51,004 nucleotides of DNA, from positions 1 to 51,004 of the forward strand of contig NZ_MAQA01000036.1 in NCBI RefSeq assembly GCF_001692445.1, written 5' to 3'. The position numbers and the translations under genes were made by a program. Shown here in pieces: positions 18,268 to 26,362 of the stretch. The DNA is from Oerskovia enterophila (GTDB taxonomy: Bacteria; Actinomycetota; Actinomycetes; Actinomycetales; Cellulomonadaceae). How positions within the stretch are numbered: the stretch's first letter is position 1; the number at the start of each line of letters is the position of its first letter. The notes beneath the pieces were generated by a model that was not told the DNA's origin, did no database searches, and worked only from the letters and a program-made list of their open reading frames with translations.

Positions 18268-18313
18268 GTTGTCAGAAGTGGGCCGGGGTATCCCCCGGCC
18301 CACTTCTGACGAC
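18268..18313. repeat. 46-bp palindromic element, intergenic copy
   Basis: It starts at the first base after the efflux stop codon. GTCAGAAGTGGGCCGGGG (18271-18288) pairs perfectly with 18293-18310 around a TATC loop, extended by 3 nt on each side with one mismatch. It aligns gap-free with elements at 29017-29062 (37/46 on the coding strand) and 48195-48240. Here it can serve as a terminator. It has no stop codon in the phase used by the two in-gene copies. Confidence 0.9.
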
Positions 18314-18451
18314 TAGGTGCTCCTGACACTGGTGCTCGTCCCGACAGGAGCTCAGGTCCCGGCCAGCGGGTGACCGCTTCTCTTCGTACGGTGAAGAGGT
18401 GCCCGTCATCCCGCGGGCCGCGACCACCAGCAGACCCCAGGAGCGACGACC

Positions 18452-18826
18452 ATGGACTGGAAGCTCGAGCTCGTCCCCGTGCCCGTGTCGGACATCGACC
18501 GGGCCAAGGCCTTCTACGTCGACCAGGTCGGCTTCAACGCCGACCACGACATCCCCGTGAACGACGACCTGCGGTTCGTCCAGCTCACCCCGCCGGGGTC
18601 GGCGTGCTCGATCGTGCTCGACGTCAACATGACCGACATGCCCTCGGGCGGGCAGCGCGGTCTGCAGATCGTGGTGCCCGACGCCGACGAGGCCCGTCAG
18701 CACCTGCTCGACCACGGCATCGACGCCCCGCCGGTCGAGGATCTGCCGTGGGGCCGGTTCACGTACTTCTCAGACCCGGACGGCAACACCTGGGCGCTGC
18801 AGCAGCTCGTCACGCCGCAGGCATGA
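18452..18826 (+). CDS. VOC-family (glyoxalase-like) protein
   Basis: A 124-residue single vicinal-oxygen-chelate domain made of two beta-alpha-beta-beta-beta halves. It starts KLELVPVPVSDIDRAKAFYV and ends with YFSDPDGNTWALQQL, where a metal-ligand Glu of classical members is not obvious. VOC proteins range from dioxygenases to antibiotic-binding proteins, so no reaction is assigned. AGGAG lies 9 nt before the ATG. It is followed after 19 nt by the uracil-DNA glycosylase gene and may be co-transcribed with it. Confidence 0.88.
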   Translation: MDWKLELVPVPVSDIDRAKAFYVDQVGFNADHDIPVNDDLRFVQLTPPGSACSIVLDVNMTDMPSGGQRGLQIVVPDADEARQHLLDHGIDAPPVEDLPWGRFTYFSDPDGNTWALQQLVTPQA

Positions 18827-18845
18827 CATCGGCACGGTCCGGCCG

Positions 18846-19622
18846 GTGAGCCCTCCGCGAGGCGCCGCGCCCCGTGAGGCGGGCGGCGCCGTCGGGCCCG
18901 ACGACGTCACCTACCCACTCCAGGCCCGTCCGGCCGGGAGCGTCGCGGCACTCGACGAGGTGCTCGTGGCGTGCCGAGCCTGCCCCCGCCTGGTCGCGTG
19001 GCGCGAGCAGGTCGCTACCGTGAAGCGGGCCTCGTTCCGGGACGAGGTCTACTGGGCCCGGCCCGTGCCCGGGTTCGGCGACGAACGAGCGACGGTCCTC
19101 GTGGTCGGTCTCGCGCCCGCCGCGCACGGCGCGAACCGCACGGGGCGCATGTTCACGGGCGACCGCTCGGGCGACTTCCTGTTCGCGGCGATGCACCGCA
19201 CGGGGTTCGCTAACCAGCCGACGTCGGTGCGCGCCGACGACGGGCTGGTCCTCACGGGCATCCGTGTCACCTCGCCCGTGCACTGCGCGCCACCGGCCAA
19301 CAAGCCGACGCCGCTCGAACGTCACACGTGCGCGCCGTACCTGGGGCGCGAGCTCGAGCTCGTCGGGCCGCGCGTCGCGGTGGTGCTCGGCGCGTTCGGG
19401 TGGCAGGCGCTGCTCGCGACGCTCGACGACCAGGGGTGGGTGGTACCCCGTCCGCGGCCGCGGTTCGGGCACGGGGCCGAGGTGCGGATCACGCACCCCG
19501 ACGGGCGCGGCCTGACGCTGCTGGGGTGCTTCCACGTGAGCCAGCAGAACACCTTCACGGGGCGCCTGACGCCCGAGATGCTCGACGCGGTGCTGCTGCG
19601 CGCGCGCGAGCTGGGCGGCTGA
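18846..19622 (+). CDS. Family-5 uracil-DNA glycosylase (UDGb)
   Basis: A 258-residue base-excision repair enzyme. The active-site region is GLAPAAHGANRTGRMFTGDRSGDFLF and the late motif is GCFHVSQQNTFTGRL, both typical of UDGb. Four Cys (43, 46, 147, 162) fit the iron-sulfur cluster of families 4 and 5. It removes uracil, and in family 5 also other deaminated bases, from DNA; a GC-rich genome is prone to cytosine deamination. The GTG start lacks a clear RBS; CACGGT lies 7 nt upstream, so leaderless initiation is possible. It is convergent with sbcC, with only 6 nt between stop codons. Confidence 0.93.
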   Translation: MSPPRGAAPREAGGAVGPDDVTYPLQARPAGSVAALDEVLVACRACPRLVAWREQVATVKRASFRDEVYWARPVPGFGDERATVLVVGLAPAAHGANRTGRMFTGDRSGDFLFAAMHRTGFANQPTSVRADDGLVLTGIRVTSPVHCAPPANKPTPLERHTCAPYLGRELELVGPRVAVVLGAFGWQALLATLDDQGWVVPRPRPRFGHGAEVRITHPDGRGLTLLGCFHVSQQNTFTGRLTPEMLDAVLLRARELGG

Positions 19623-19628
19623 CCGACG

Positions 19629-22600
19629 CTACGCCCGCACCGCGAGCGTGCTGGCCCCGTTCGGCAACCGTCTGACCTCGATGCGCTCGGCGATGGACTG
19701 CTTGAGCGCGTCGACGTGCGACACCACGCCGACGACGCGGCCACCCGCGCGGAGCTTGCCCAGCTCGCCGAGCACGGCCTCGAGGGTCTCGGGGTCGAGG
19801 GTCCCGAACCCCTCGTCGACGAACAGGGTGCCCAGGTCCACGCCGCCGGCCTCGGCGGTCACGACGTCGGCCATCCCGAGCGCGAGGCACAGAGACACGT
19901 AGAAGGTCTCACCGCCCGAGAGCGTGCGCGGATCGCGGGCGGCCTCGGTGCGGTGGTCGAGGACCTTCATCGCGAGCCCGGTCCGGCGCGTGCGGACGTC
20001 CTCCTTCTCGTCGGAGCGCTCGAGCTCGTAGCGCCCGTCGGACATCTCACGGAGCCGCTCGTTGGCAGCCGCGACGACGTCCTCGAACCGCCTGACCAGC
20101 ACGTACGTCGCGAGCGAGAGGGCCTTGGCGTTGTCCGAGCCCGACCCGGCCGCGAGGCTCGCCATGCGGGCGACGGGGGCTGCGGCCTCGCGCTCCCGAG
20201 CCCACCCCTCCACGGCCGAGGAGATCTCGCTCGCCGCGCGTGCGGCGAGCCGGGCGCGCTGAGCGGCGCCGTTGGCCAGGAGCGCGGCTCGCCGTTCGGC
20301 GGTCTCCGCCTGCCCGACGACGTCACGTGCCCCGTCCAGATCGACCTCCACGTCCGCGGGCAGGGTCGCGATCGACTCCTCGGCGAGCCCCTGGCGCACG
20401 CGCTCCGTGTCGGCGTCCACGGTGCGGAGCCGCCGTTCGAGAGCTTCTCGCTCGTCAGGCGGGCGGACCGCGTCGAGCGCGTGCTGCTCGTCGTCGAACC
20501 CGGACTCGGCCACGACCGTCGCGACCTCGGCTGCCCGGGCAGCCACGGCGTCGGCGGCGTGGGCCACGGCCGACTCGGCGTCGAGGAGCGCCTTGACGGC
20601 GATACCGCGGTCGCGGAGTGCGGCTTCGATGACCACGACGGGGTTGGCGGGAGAGCCCTCGTCGGCCAGCGCGTCCGGCAGGGCGGCGTCCGCGAGGAGC
20701 GGACCGGTCGCGTCGAGCTCGGCAGCGATCTCCTGGCGGTCACGCTCGATACCCGTCGCGAGGGCGTCGAGGCGGGCGGTCTCGCCCGCGATCCGCTCGG
20801 CGAGGCTCGCGGCGAGCCCGGTCAGGGCTGCGGTCGCGGTGTCGAAGTCCGTGAGCGCGGTCGCGGCCTCCGCACGCTCGGCGACCGCGGCGGCGGACTC
20901 CGCGACCAGCTCCTTGGCTGCGTCGACCACGTTCTGCGCGTCGTCGGTCGTCACGCCGCCCGCGGTGCGCAGGAGCCCGTCGAGCCGCTCTGCGAGCGTG
21001 GCAACCTCGGCCGAGGCCTCGGCCACGGACTGCTCCGCGGCGCGACGTGCGGTCTCAGCTGCCTCCACCACGTCCCGCCCGACGCGCTCGGTTCCCGTGC
21101 GGGCCGGAGCAGGGTGCTCCTCGGCGCCGCAGACCGGGCAGGGGCAGCCGGGCTGCAGCTCTGCTGCGAGGTCTCCGGCGATCCCCCCGAGCCAGGCGGT
21201 CCGCAGGGAGTGCTCGGCGTCCGAGGCGGCGCGCGCCGCCGCGACCGCCGAGTCCTGACGCTCGCGCGCGGCGGCGACGTCCGCGCCCGTCGCGACCGCC
21301 TGACGAGCGGCACGCAGCACGGACTCGGCCGCGAGCACCCGCTCCTGACGCTCGCCGAGCCGGCCCGCGGCGTCTGCGAGGGTGTCGCGGCGCGCCTCGA
21401 GCAGGGCCCGAGCAGCGGGGCGGGCCTCGAGGTCGGCGAGGGTCCGGCTGCGTTCCTCGCGGTCGCGGTCGGTCTCCTTGCGCCCGTCGACCACCTCCCG
21501 CTCACGGAGCGGGAGCGACTCGCCCAGCGGCAGCAGCCGCACCAGTCGCGCCTCGGCTGCGGACAGGCTCGACCGCAGCACCTCGAGAGCGGACACGTCG
21601 GACGCCGCCAACGACGCGGGCACGCCGGTCCGCGCGAGGAGCAGACGCTCCTGGGCGGCCGTCGACTCCTGCGCGGCCCGGCGCGCACCGGCGAGCACGG
21701 GTTCCACCACGGCCGCGCGACGCGCGGCCGCGAGGGCCTTCCGGTCGAGCGCCACCTGCTCGGCCGCTGCGTCCAGGGCGGCCTGCTCAGCCAGCAGTGC
21801 GTCGCGGCGCGCCGCTGCTGCGCTCAGCGCACGGGCCGCCTCGAAGGCCTCCCGGGCCGCGACGAGCACGGTGTTGGCCGTGATCTCCTGCGCGCCGAGC
21901 TCTTCTGCAGCCCGTTCGAGCGCGACGACGTGACGGCGGACGAGCGTACGGACAGAGGCCCCGGGCTCGACGGGCGAGAGCGTCGTGGTCTCGTCTGCCG
22001 CGAGACCCGCGATCGCGAACAGGTCGTCGTCCGGGACCGGGGTCTCGTCGACGGGCCCCGCGAGTCGTGCATCGTCTCGCGCGGCCTCGCGCAGTGCCGC
22101 GGCGTCCTCGCTCGTGAGCCCTGCCGCGCCGACGAAGTTCTCGACGGACCCCGTGGCGACCGACCTGGCCGCGGCGACCGCGCTCTGCGCCTCGCGGTTC
22201 AGGGCCGCAAGCTCGCTCTGCACCCTGTCGTAGATCTCGGTGCCGAAGACCTTCTGCAGCAGGTCGCGGCGGTGCTCGGGGTCGGCACGGAGGAAGTTCG
22301 CGAACTCTCCCTGCGGGAGCACGATGGTCTGGACGAACTGGCGGCGGTCGAGCCCGATCGCCCGGTGGATCTCGAGCCCGGCCTCGTCGAGCCTCGTCGA
22401 GAGAAGCTCGCCCGCGACGTCGTCCGCGTCAGCGCGCTCCCCCGGCGCCCCGTCCGCCGCGAGGACGGTCTGGTCCACCCCCGCGAGCCGCCAGAGCCTG
22501 ACGCCCGCCTGCTGGGTCGTGGTCCCGGTGCCGCGCTTCTTGGGGCGCTGGAACTCGGGGCTGCGCCGCACGCGGTACACGCCCGATCCGGTCTCGAACA

Positions 22601-22844
22601 CGAGGTCGACGAAGGACTCGACCTCGGGCGGAGCGTAGGCCGACCGCAACCGGTCCTCGCTCGCGGCCTCGGAGGCGACCTTGCCGTAGAGCGCGAAGAC
22701 CACGGCGTCGATGATGGTCGACTTTCCCGCACCCGTCGGTCCCTCGAGCAGGAAGATCCCCGAGGTCGCGAGCTGGGCGAAGTCGATGCGGTGGGTCCCC
22801 GCGAAGGGGCCGATGGCCTGGAGGGTCAGGGAGTGCAGGTGCAT
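19629..22844 (-). CDS. sbcC: Exonuclease subunit SbcC (SMC-like ATPase)
   Basis: A 1071-residue Rad50-like protein. Walker A is GPTGAGKSTIIDAV near residue 40. Long Ala/Glu-rich coiled coils flank a zinc hook, CPCPVCGAEEHP, near residue 570. The ABC signature LSGGETFYVS and Walker B LFVDEGFGTLD are near the C-terminus. With SbcD it forms an ATP-dependent nuclease that opens DNA hairpins, palindromes and blocked ends. Its ATG shares one base with the sbcD stop codon (TGATG), so it is translationally coupled. The presence of a hairpin nuclease is of interest given the many palindromes in this window. Confidence 0.96.
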   Translation of the reverse strand: MHLHSLTLQAIGPFAGTHRIDFAQLATSGIFLLEGPTGAGKSTIIDAVVFALYGKVASEAASEDRLRSAYAPPEVESFVDLVFETGSGVYRVRRSPEFQRPKKRGTGTTTQQAGVRLWRLAGVDQTVLAADGAPGERADADDVAGELLSTRLDEAGLEIHRAIGLDRRQFVQTIVLPQGEFANFLRADPEHRRDLLQKVFGTEIYDRVQSELAALNREAQSAVAAARSVATGSVENFVGAAGLTSEDAAALREAARDDARLAGPVDETPVPDDDLFAIAGLAADETTTLSPVEPGASVRTLVRRHVVALERAAEELGAQEITANTVLVAAREAFEAARALSAAAARRDALLAEQAALDAAAEQVALDRKALAAARRAAVVEPVLAGARRAAQESTAAQERLLLARTGVPASLAASDVSALEVLRSSLSAAEARLVRLLPLGESLPLREREVVDGRKETDRDREERSRTLADLEARPAARALLEARRDTLADAAGRLGERQERVLAAESVLRAARQAVATGADVAAARERQDSAVAAARAASDAEHSLRTAWLGGIAGDLAAELQPGCPCPVCGAEEHPAPARTGTERVGRDVVEAAETARRAAEQSVAEASAEVATLAERLDGLLRTAGGVTTDDAQNVVDAAKELVAESAAAVAERAEAATALTDFDTATAALTGLAASLAERIAGETARLDALATGIERDRQEIAAELDATGPLLADAALPDALADEGSPANPVVVIEAALRDRGIAVKALLDAESAVAHAADAVAARAAEVATVVAESGFDDEQHALDAVRPPDEREALERRLRTVDADTERVRQGLAEESIATLPADVEVDLDGARDVVGQAETAERRAALLANGAAQRARLAARAASEISSAVEGWAREREAAAPVARMASLAAGSGSDNAKALSLATYVLVRRFEDVVAAANERLREMSDGRYELERSDEKEDVRTRRTGLAMKVLDHRTEAARDPRTLSGGETFYVSLCLALGMADVVTAEAGGVDLGTLFVDEGFGTLDPETLEAVLGELGKLRAGGRVVGVVSHVDALKQSIAERIEVRRLPNGASTLAVRA

Positions 22845-24157
22845 CAGGCGCTCCGCTCGCTCGCGAGGGCCCGCTCGAGCGCCGTGCGCAGCGCTGCGGC
22901 CTCGGTGGGACCCGGCCCCGATCCGGTGACGTGCTGGACGAACTCGTGGGTCACCTCGAGCGGGTCACGCCCCGAGCCGACGACGGAGACCACCTCGCGC
23001 TCGGCCGTGCGCGGCGGGCGGTGCTGGACCTGGAGCGCGTGCGGGAAGCGACCACGCACGCGGGCGTACATCTCGGCGGGCCGGGACTCGTCCGTCACGA
23101 ACACCCGCAGCCAGTCGTCGGTGTACGCGTCTCCGGGCGCACCGAGCAGCTCGTCGAGCGTGCCGCTGACCTCGCTGAGCCGTCGCGGCACGGGGGCGGG
23201 GACGAGCTCCGTCCGGGCCTCGCCGGTCGCGTCGAGGTCCAGCAGGACCGTCGACTTCTTCTGGTGCATCTCCGAGAACGAGTACGCGAGCGGCGACCCC
23301 GAGTACCGGGCCATCGTCGCGCCTGCACCGCCCTGGCCTGTGGTTTCACGTGAAACGTCGCTCGGCACGCTGACCTTCTGGGGTCCGTGCAGGTGGCCCA
23401 GGGCCACGTAGTCGACCCCGACGCCACCGAACACCCCCGCGGGCACCGAGTCCACGCCGCCGACCCGGATGTCTCGCTCGGACTCCGAGGCCTGCCCGCC
23501 GACCACGAACGCGTGCGCCATCACGACGTTCCGCACGCGTTCGCCCTGCCCGGCCGCCCGACGAGCCGCCACGTCGGCCGCGATCCGCCGCATGGCCGCG
23601 GCCGTCACGGCCTCGTGCGAGCGGGGCAGGGGTCGCCTCTCGGCGGCGGGTGCGCTCGGTGCGGTCGGTGCGGGCGCGTCCTGCGCCTCGGGTGCGTCCG
23701 GCTCCCCACAGCCACAGCCGTCCGCGAGCTCCCACCGGACGCCGTCCGGGTCGAGGTAGGGCACGGCATAGACCGCGACCTGCCCACCCGAACCACCGCG
23801 CGAGGCGGGGTCCAGGAGCACCGGTGCGCCGACGTCGGGCACACGGGTCCGGAAGTGGACCCCCGGACGCATGAGCGACGCCCCGAACCCCAACCGGATC
23901 GCCGAGTCGTGGTTCCCCGGCGTCAGCACGACGTCCGCGTGCTCCGCGAGCCGAGCGACCGTGTCCGACAGGAGGTTCACGGCGTCGACCGGCGGGATCG
24001 CCCGGTCGTACACGTCCCCCGCGACGAGGACCGCTCCCACGCCCTCCGAACGCACCAGCTCGACCAGGTGGTCCAGGTACGCCGCCTGGTGGCCCAGCAG
24101 GTCGACGCCGTGCAGCGTCCGGCCGAGGTGCCAGTCCGAGGTGTGCAGGATGCGCAT
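22844..24157 (-). CDS. sbcD: Exonuclease subunit SbcD (Mre11-like nuclease)
   Basis: A 437-residue metallophosphoesterase and nuclease partner of SbcC. Metal-binding motifs appear in order: SDWHLG, GDVYDRA, TPGNHDS, MAHAF and GHLHGPQ. A Cys- and Pro-rich insert (CGCGEPDAPEAQ, then an Ala/Pro/Thr stretch) around residues 145-180 is longer than in E. coli SbcD. The start is at MRILHTSDWH; TACGGT lies 7 nt upstream as a -10, suggesting a leaderless transcript. A perfect 14-bp parS-like palindrome lies inside the coding region at 23343-23356, encoding VSRET. Confidence 0.95.
   Translation of the reverse strand: MRILHTSDWHLGRTLHGVDLLGHQAAYLDHLVELVRSEGVGAVLVAGDVYDRAIPPVDAVNLLSDTVARLAEHADVVLTPGNHDSAIRLGFGASLMRPGVHFRTRVPDVGAPVLLDPASRGGSGGQVAVYAVPYLDPDGVRWELADGCGCGEPDAPEAQDAPAPTAPSAPAAERRPLPRSHEAVTAAAMRRIAADVAARRAAGQGERVRNVVMAHAFVVGGQASESERDIRVGGVDSVPAGVFGGVGVDYVALGHLHGPQKVSVPSDVSRETTGQGGAGATMARYSGSPLAYSFSEMHQKKSTVLLDLDATGEARTELVPAPVPRRLSEVSGTLDELLGAPGDAYTDDWLRVFVTDESRPAEMYARVRGRFPHALQVQHRPPRTAEREVVSVVGSGRDPLEVTHEFVQHVTGSGPGPTEAAALRTALERALASERSA
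23343..23356. promoter_or_regulatory. parS-like ParB binding site inside sbcD
   Basis: GTTTCACGTGAAAC is a perfect 14-bp palindrome identical to the core of the parS consensus (TGTTTCACGTGAAACA) bound by chromosomal ParB proteins. It is the only copy I found in the window. It is markedly AT-richer than its surroundings, although it lies in a coding region. Confidence 0.82.
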
Positions 24158-24164
24158 GGTCCGA

Positions 24165-24170
24165 ACCGTA
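24165..24170 (-). promoter_or_regulatory. -10 element of leaderless sbcD
   Basis: TACGGT on the minus strand, 7 nt before the sbcD ATG; no Shine-Dalgarno sequence in between. Confidence 0.5.
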
Positions 24171-24277
24171 GCCCGAGCCACCCACAGCACGGCGGGCGCC
24201 GAGGCGTGACACGCGCTCGGGCCGCACCCGCCCGCGCGCTACGCTCCTCGTTCACACCGATCAGCACCGGAGGCCCC

Positions 24278-24571
24278 GTGGACCGCAGGACCCTGGACGT
24301 CGCCGTCCCCGTCACGTTCGGCCTGCTCGTGGCCTCATCGGCGATGTGGTTCAGCGCCGCACAGTTCCCGATCATGATGGTCGGGGGCGTGCTCGTGGGC
24401 CTGTACTTCTCGGCGTTCCGGCAGAAGCTGCCGCACGAGCTCCCCGCCCCGGACGAGACGCAGCGGATCGAGCCGCCCGTCCGTGACCGGATCGAGCCCG
24501 CACGGCCCGCCGACGCGGGTGCCCCGTGGGGCACCCCACCCGCGATCGAGGACCGCCGCGACGACGCCTAG
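24278..24571 (+). CDS. Small two-helix membrane protein
   Basis: A 97-residue protein of unknown function. Two adjacent hydrophobic segments (VAVPVTFGLLVASSAMWF and FPIMMVGGVLVGLYFSAF) form a membrane hairpin, followed by a polar, Pro/Glu/Arg-rich C-terminal tail of about 45 residues. The GTG start has a good RBS (CCGGAGG, 5 nt upstream). It is short but credible by codon bias, RBS and clear membrane pattern. Its TAG stop overlaps the stop codon of the convergent STAS gene in the palindrome CTAG, so the two transcripts must overlap. Confidence 0.75.
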   Translation: MDRRTLDVAVPVTFGLLVASSAMWFSAAQFPIMMVGGVLVGLYFSAFRQKLPHELPAPDETQRIEPPVRDRIEPARPADAGAPWGTPPAIEDRRDDA

Positions 24572-24912
24572 GACCCCGCGGAAGCCGTCCGCACGACGGG
24601 GATGGTGCCGGCCATGCCGATCATCTCGAGCAGGTCCTCGAGCGTGCTCGTCGGATCCTGCAGGACCACGGGGCGTCCGTCCTCGGAGCCCAGCATGTAG
24701 ACCTGCAGGATGAAGGCGATGCCCGAGGAGTCGATGAAGGTCACCCGACCGACGTCGATGGTCACGGGACCTGGGTGCGTGATGACCTGCGCCATCGCGT
24801 CGCTCGCGCGGTCTCGCAGGGCTGCGTCGATCTCTCCCCACAGCGTGATGAGAGACCCCTCCGGGGTCGCCTCGTAGGTGATGCCTGCGTCCAAGGTGCT
24901 GGGGATGGTCAT
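24568..24912 (-). CDS. STAS-domain protein (anti-anti-sigma-factor-like)
   Basis: A 114-residue single STAS domain. The core is TIDVGRVTFIDSSGIAFILQ, with the phosphorylatable Ser expected at 62 or 63 of the DSSG motif. Proteins of this type release a sigma factor by binding an anti-sigma kinase, as SpoIIAA does. No anti-sigma kinase or sigma factor gene lies nearby, so it is an orphan here. I chose the ATG at 24912, near a GGAG; a longer frame exists upstream but its residues look non-coding. The C-terminal part has an extra helix (TSTLEDLLEMIGM). Confidence 0.86.
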   Translation of the reverse strand: MTIPSTLDAGITYEATPEGSLITLWGEIDAALRDRASDAMAQVITHPGPVTIDVGRVTFIDSSGIAFILQVYMLGSEDGRPVVLQDPTSTLEDLLEMIGMAGTIPVVRTASAGS

Positions 24913-25031
24913 GCTTTCTCGTGCTCCGTCAGTCGGTGAGGCTGGTCCTCGCGGACCGTCCTCCTGGTCAACGATCGGGCAATGAACGGTGTTCCCGGGG
25001 TCGGGGCCCGTGATGGTCAAACCCTGTGAGG

Positions 25032-25568
25032 CTAGACCGGCTCGGTCACGTCCGCGACCTGCGCGCCCAGGACGGCGGCAAGTCGCGCCCCGTCGACGGT
25101 CGCCGCGACGCCGAACGCGCCCCCGCCGATCGAGACGAGCGGCGAGGCGCCGTCGGGCTCACCGAGAAGGTCCGCCCCTCCCTCGTCCTGCCCGACGACG
25201 TCCCCCACCTCGCGGAAGACGACGCGCGAGTCCGCGACGACCGGCCACGCGGTCGTGGAACCGAACGGCGTGATGGTGCCGCGCTCGTACCCGGTGACCT
25301 CGCGGGCGACGTCCTTGTCCGGCATGGACAGCCGCGAGACCCCCAGGAGAGACCTGAGCTTGGGCCACGAGATGGTCCGGTCGCCGGGCACCAGGACGAA
25401 CAGGTAGTCGTCGTCACCACGGCGGACCACGAGCGTCTTGACGATGTTCGCCGGGTCGATCCCGCGCGCTTCCGCGGCCTCCTCGAGGGAGCCCACCGGG
25501 CCGTGCCGGGTGATCGTGAAGTCGATCCCGGACGCCTCGAGTGCGGCGTGTGCTCGCTCTTCGCTCAT
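25032..25568 (-). CDS. YbaK/EbsC-family aminoacyl-tRNA deacylase
   Basis: A 178-residue single YbaK domain. The conserved Lys of VKTLVV, the GYERGTITPFG motif (a GxxxGGxxPxG-like loop) and the SIGGGAFGV end are visible. Such proteins hydrolyse mischarged tRNAs such as Cys-tRNA-Pro or Ala-tRNA-Pro in trans. The exact specificity of this subgroup is not known to me. The start is MSEERAHAAL; TAGGGT lies 7 nt upstream as a -10, another leaderless candidate. It stands alone, divergent from the PrsW unit. Confidence 0.92.
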   Translation of the reverse strand: MSEERAHAALEASGIDFTITRHGPVGSLEEAAEARGIDPANIVKTLVVRRGDDDYLFVLVPGDRTISWPKLRSLLGVSRLSMPDKDVAREVTGYERGTITPFGSTTAWPVVADSRVVFREVGDVVGQDEGGADLLGEPDGASPLVSIGGGAFGVAATVDGARLAAVLGAQVADVTEPV

Positions 25569-25575
25569 TCCTCAG

Positions 25576-25581
25576 ACCCTA
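25576..25581 (-). promoter_or_regulatory. -10 element of leaderless YbaK-family gene
   Basis: TAGGGT on the minus strand, 7 nt before the ATG at 25568, with no Shine-Dalgarno sequence between. Confidence 0.5.
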
Positions 25582-25735
25582 GGCCCCGCCGCCGACACCC
25601 ACCGCCCGAGAGAACGGCCCGCACAGTTCGTCCACGTCTCCTCCCCCCGTCGTCCGCGCCGGCCAGCGGTCGCGGTACGCCGCGCCCGGTGCTTGCATCG
25701 GAGGGACGTCCCGCCGCCCCGACCCGAGGAGCACG

Positions 25736-26362
25736 ATGCAGCCGGAACCTCCCCCGCTCCTGCGGCCCGAGCGTCGCGGACGCTTCGGGATGGATCGCGT
25801 CGGGTCGGTCGCGACGACCCTCGTCCTGCTGGCCATGGTCGCCCTGTGGCTCGTCCCGACCGCCGTCGACGAGGGCACCCCGCCCACCGAGACCGAGATC
25901 CCCGCCGGGAGGATCGTGACGGTGTCCGACGGCGCCTCGACCGCGACGATCCGGTTCCCCGCGGGGTGGTCCACGACGGCCGACATCAGCCCGTCGGGCG
26001 ACGCGAGCGAGTCGACGTTCGAGGGCGCGAGCCTCACCGTGGACCGCGCCGGCGTCGGCGTCCAGATCGAGGTCGCGTCGGGGGTCGAGAACGCGAACGT
26101 CTTCTTCGCACGGCGGGCCCGGCTCGCCGAGCTCTCGACCGGCGCGAGCCTGTACGACGCCCGGATCGTCTCCGAGGGCGACCCGGCCGAGGTCTCGGGC
26201 GTCTTCCGGTCGGACGGCCCCGCCGCGGCAGCGCTCACGGTCAAGGTCACCCGGCAGTACGCCCAGGGAGGCGTCTCGATCCTCGCGTACGGGACGTCGT
26301 CGGACCTGCAGGCCCAGTCCGAGGCCGTGGCCACCCTGGTGAAGGCAGTGACGATCTCGTGA
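25736..26362 (+). CDS. Membrane-anchored extracytoplasmic protein, PrsW operon partner
   Basis: A 208-residue protein of unknown family. After about 25 basic residues there is one transmembrane helix (VATTLVLLAMVALWLVPTAV), then a beta-rich outside domain with repeated V/I-T strands (ATIRFPAGWSTT, LTVKVTRQYAQGG). RBS GAGGAG lies 4 nt before the ATG. Its TGA overlaps the GTG of the PrsW protease gene (GTGA), so the two are translated together. PrsW proteases cleave single-span membrane proteins. This protein has the topology of a substrate or accessory factor; that is inference. Confidence 0.82.
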   Translation: MQPEPPPLLRPERRGRFGMDRVGSVATTLVLLAMVALWLVPTAVDEGTPPTETEIPAGRIVTVSDGASTATIRFPAGWSTTADISPSGDASESTFEGASLTVDRAGVGVQIEVASGVENANVFFARRARLAELSTGASLYDARIVSEGDPAEVSGVFRSDGPAAAALTVKVTRQYAQGGVSILAYGTSSDLQAQSEAVATLVKAVTIS

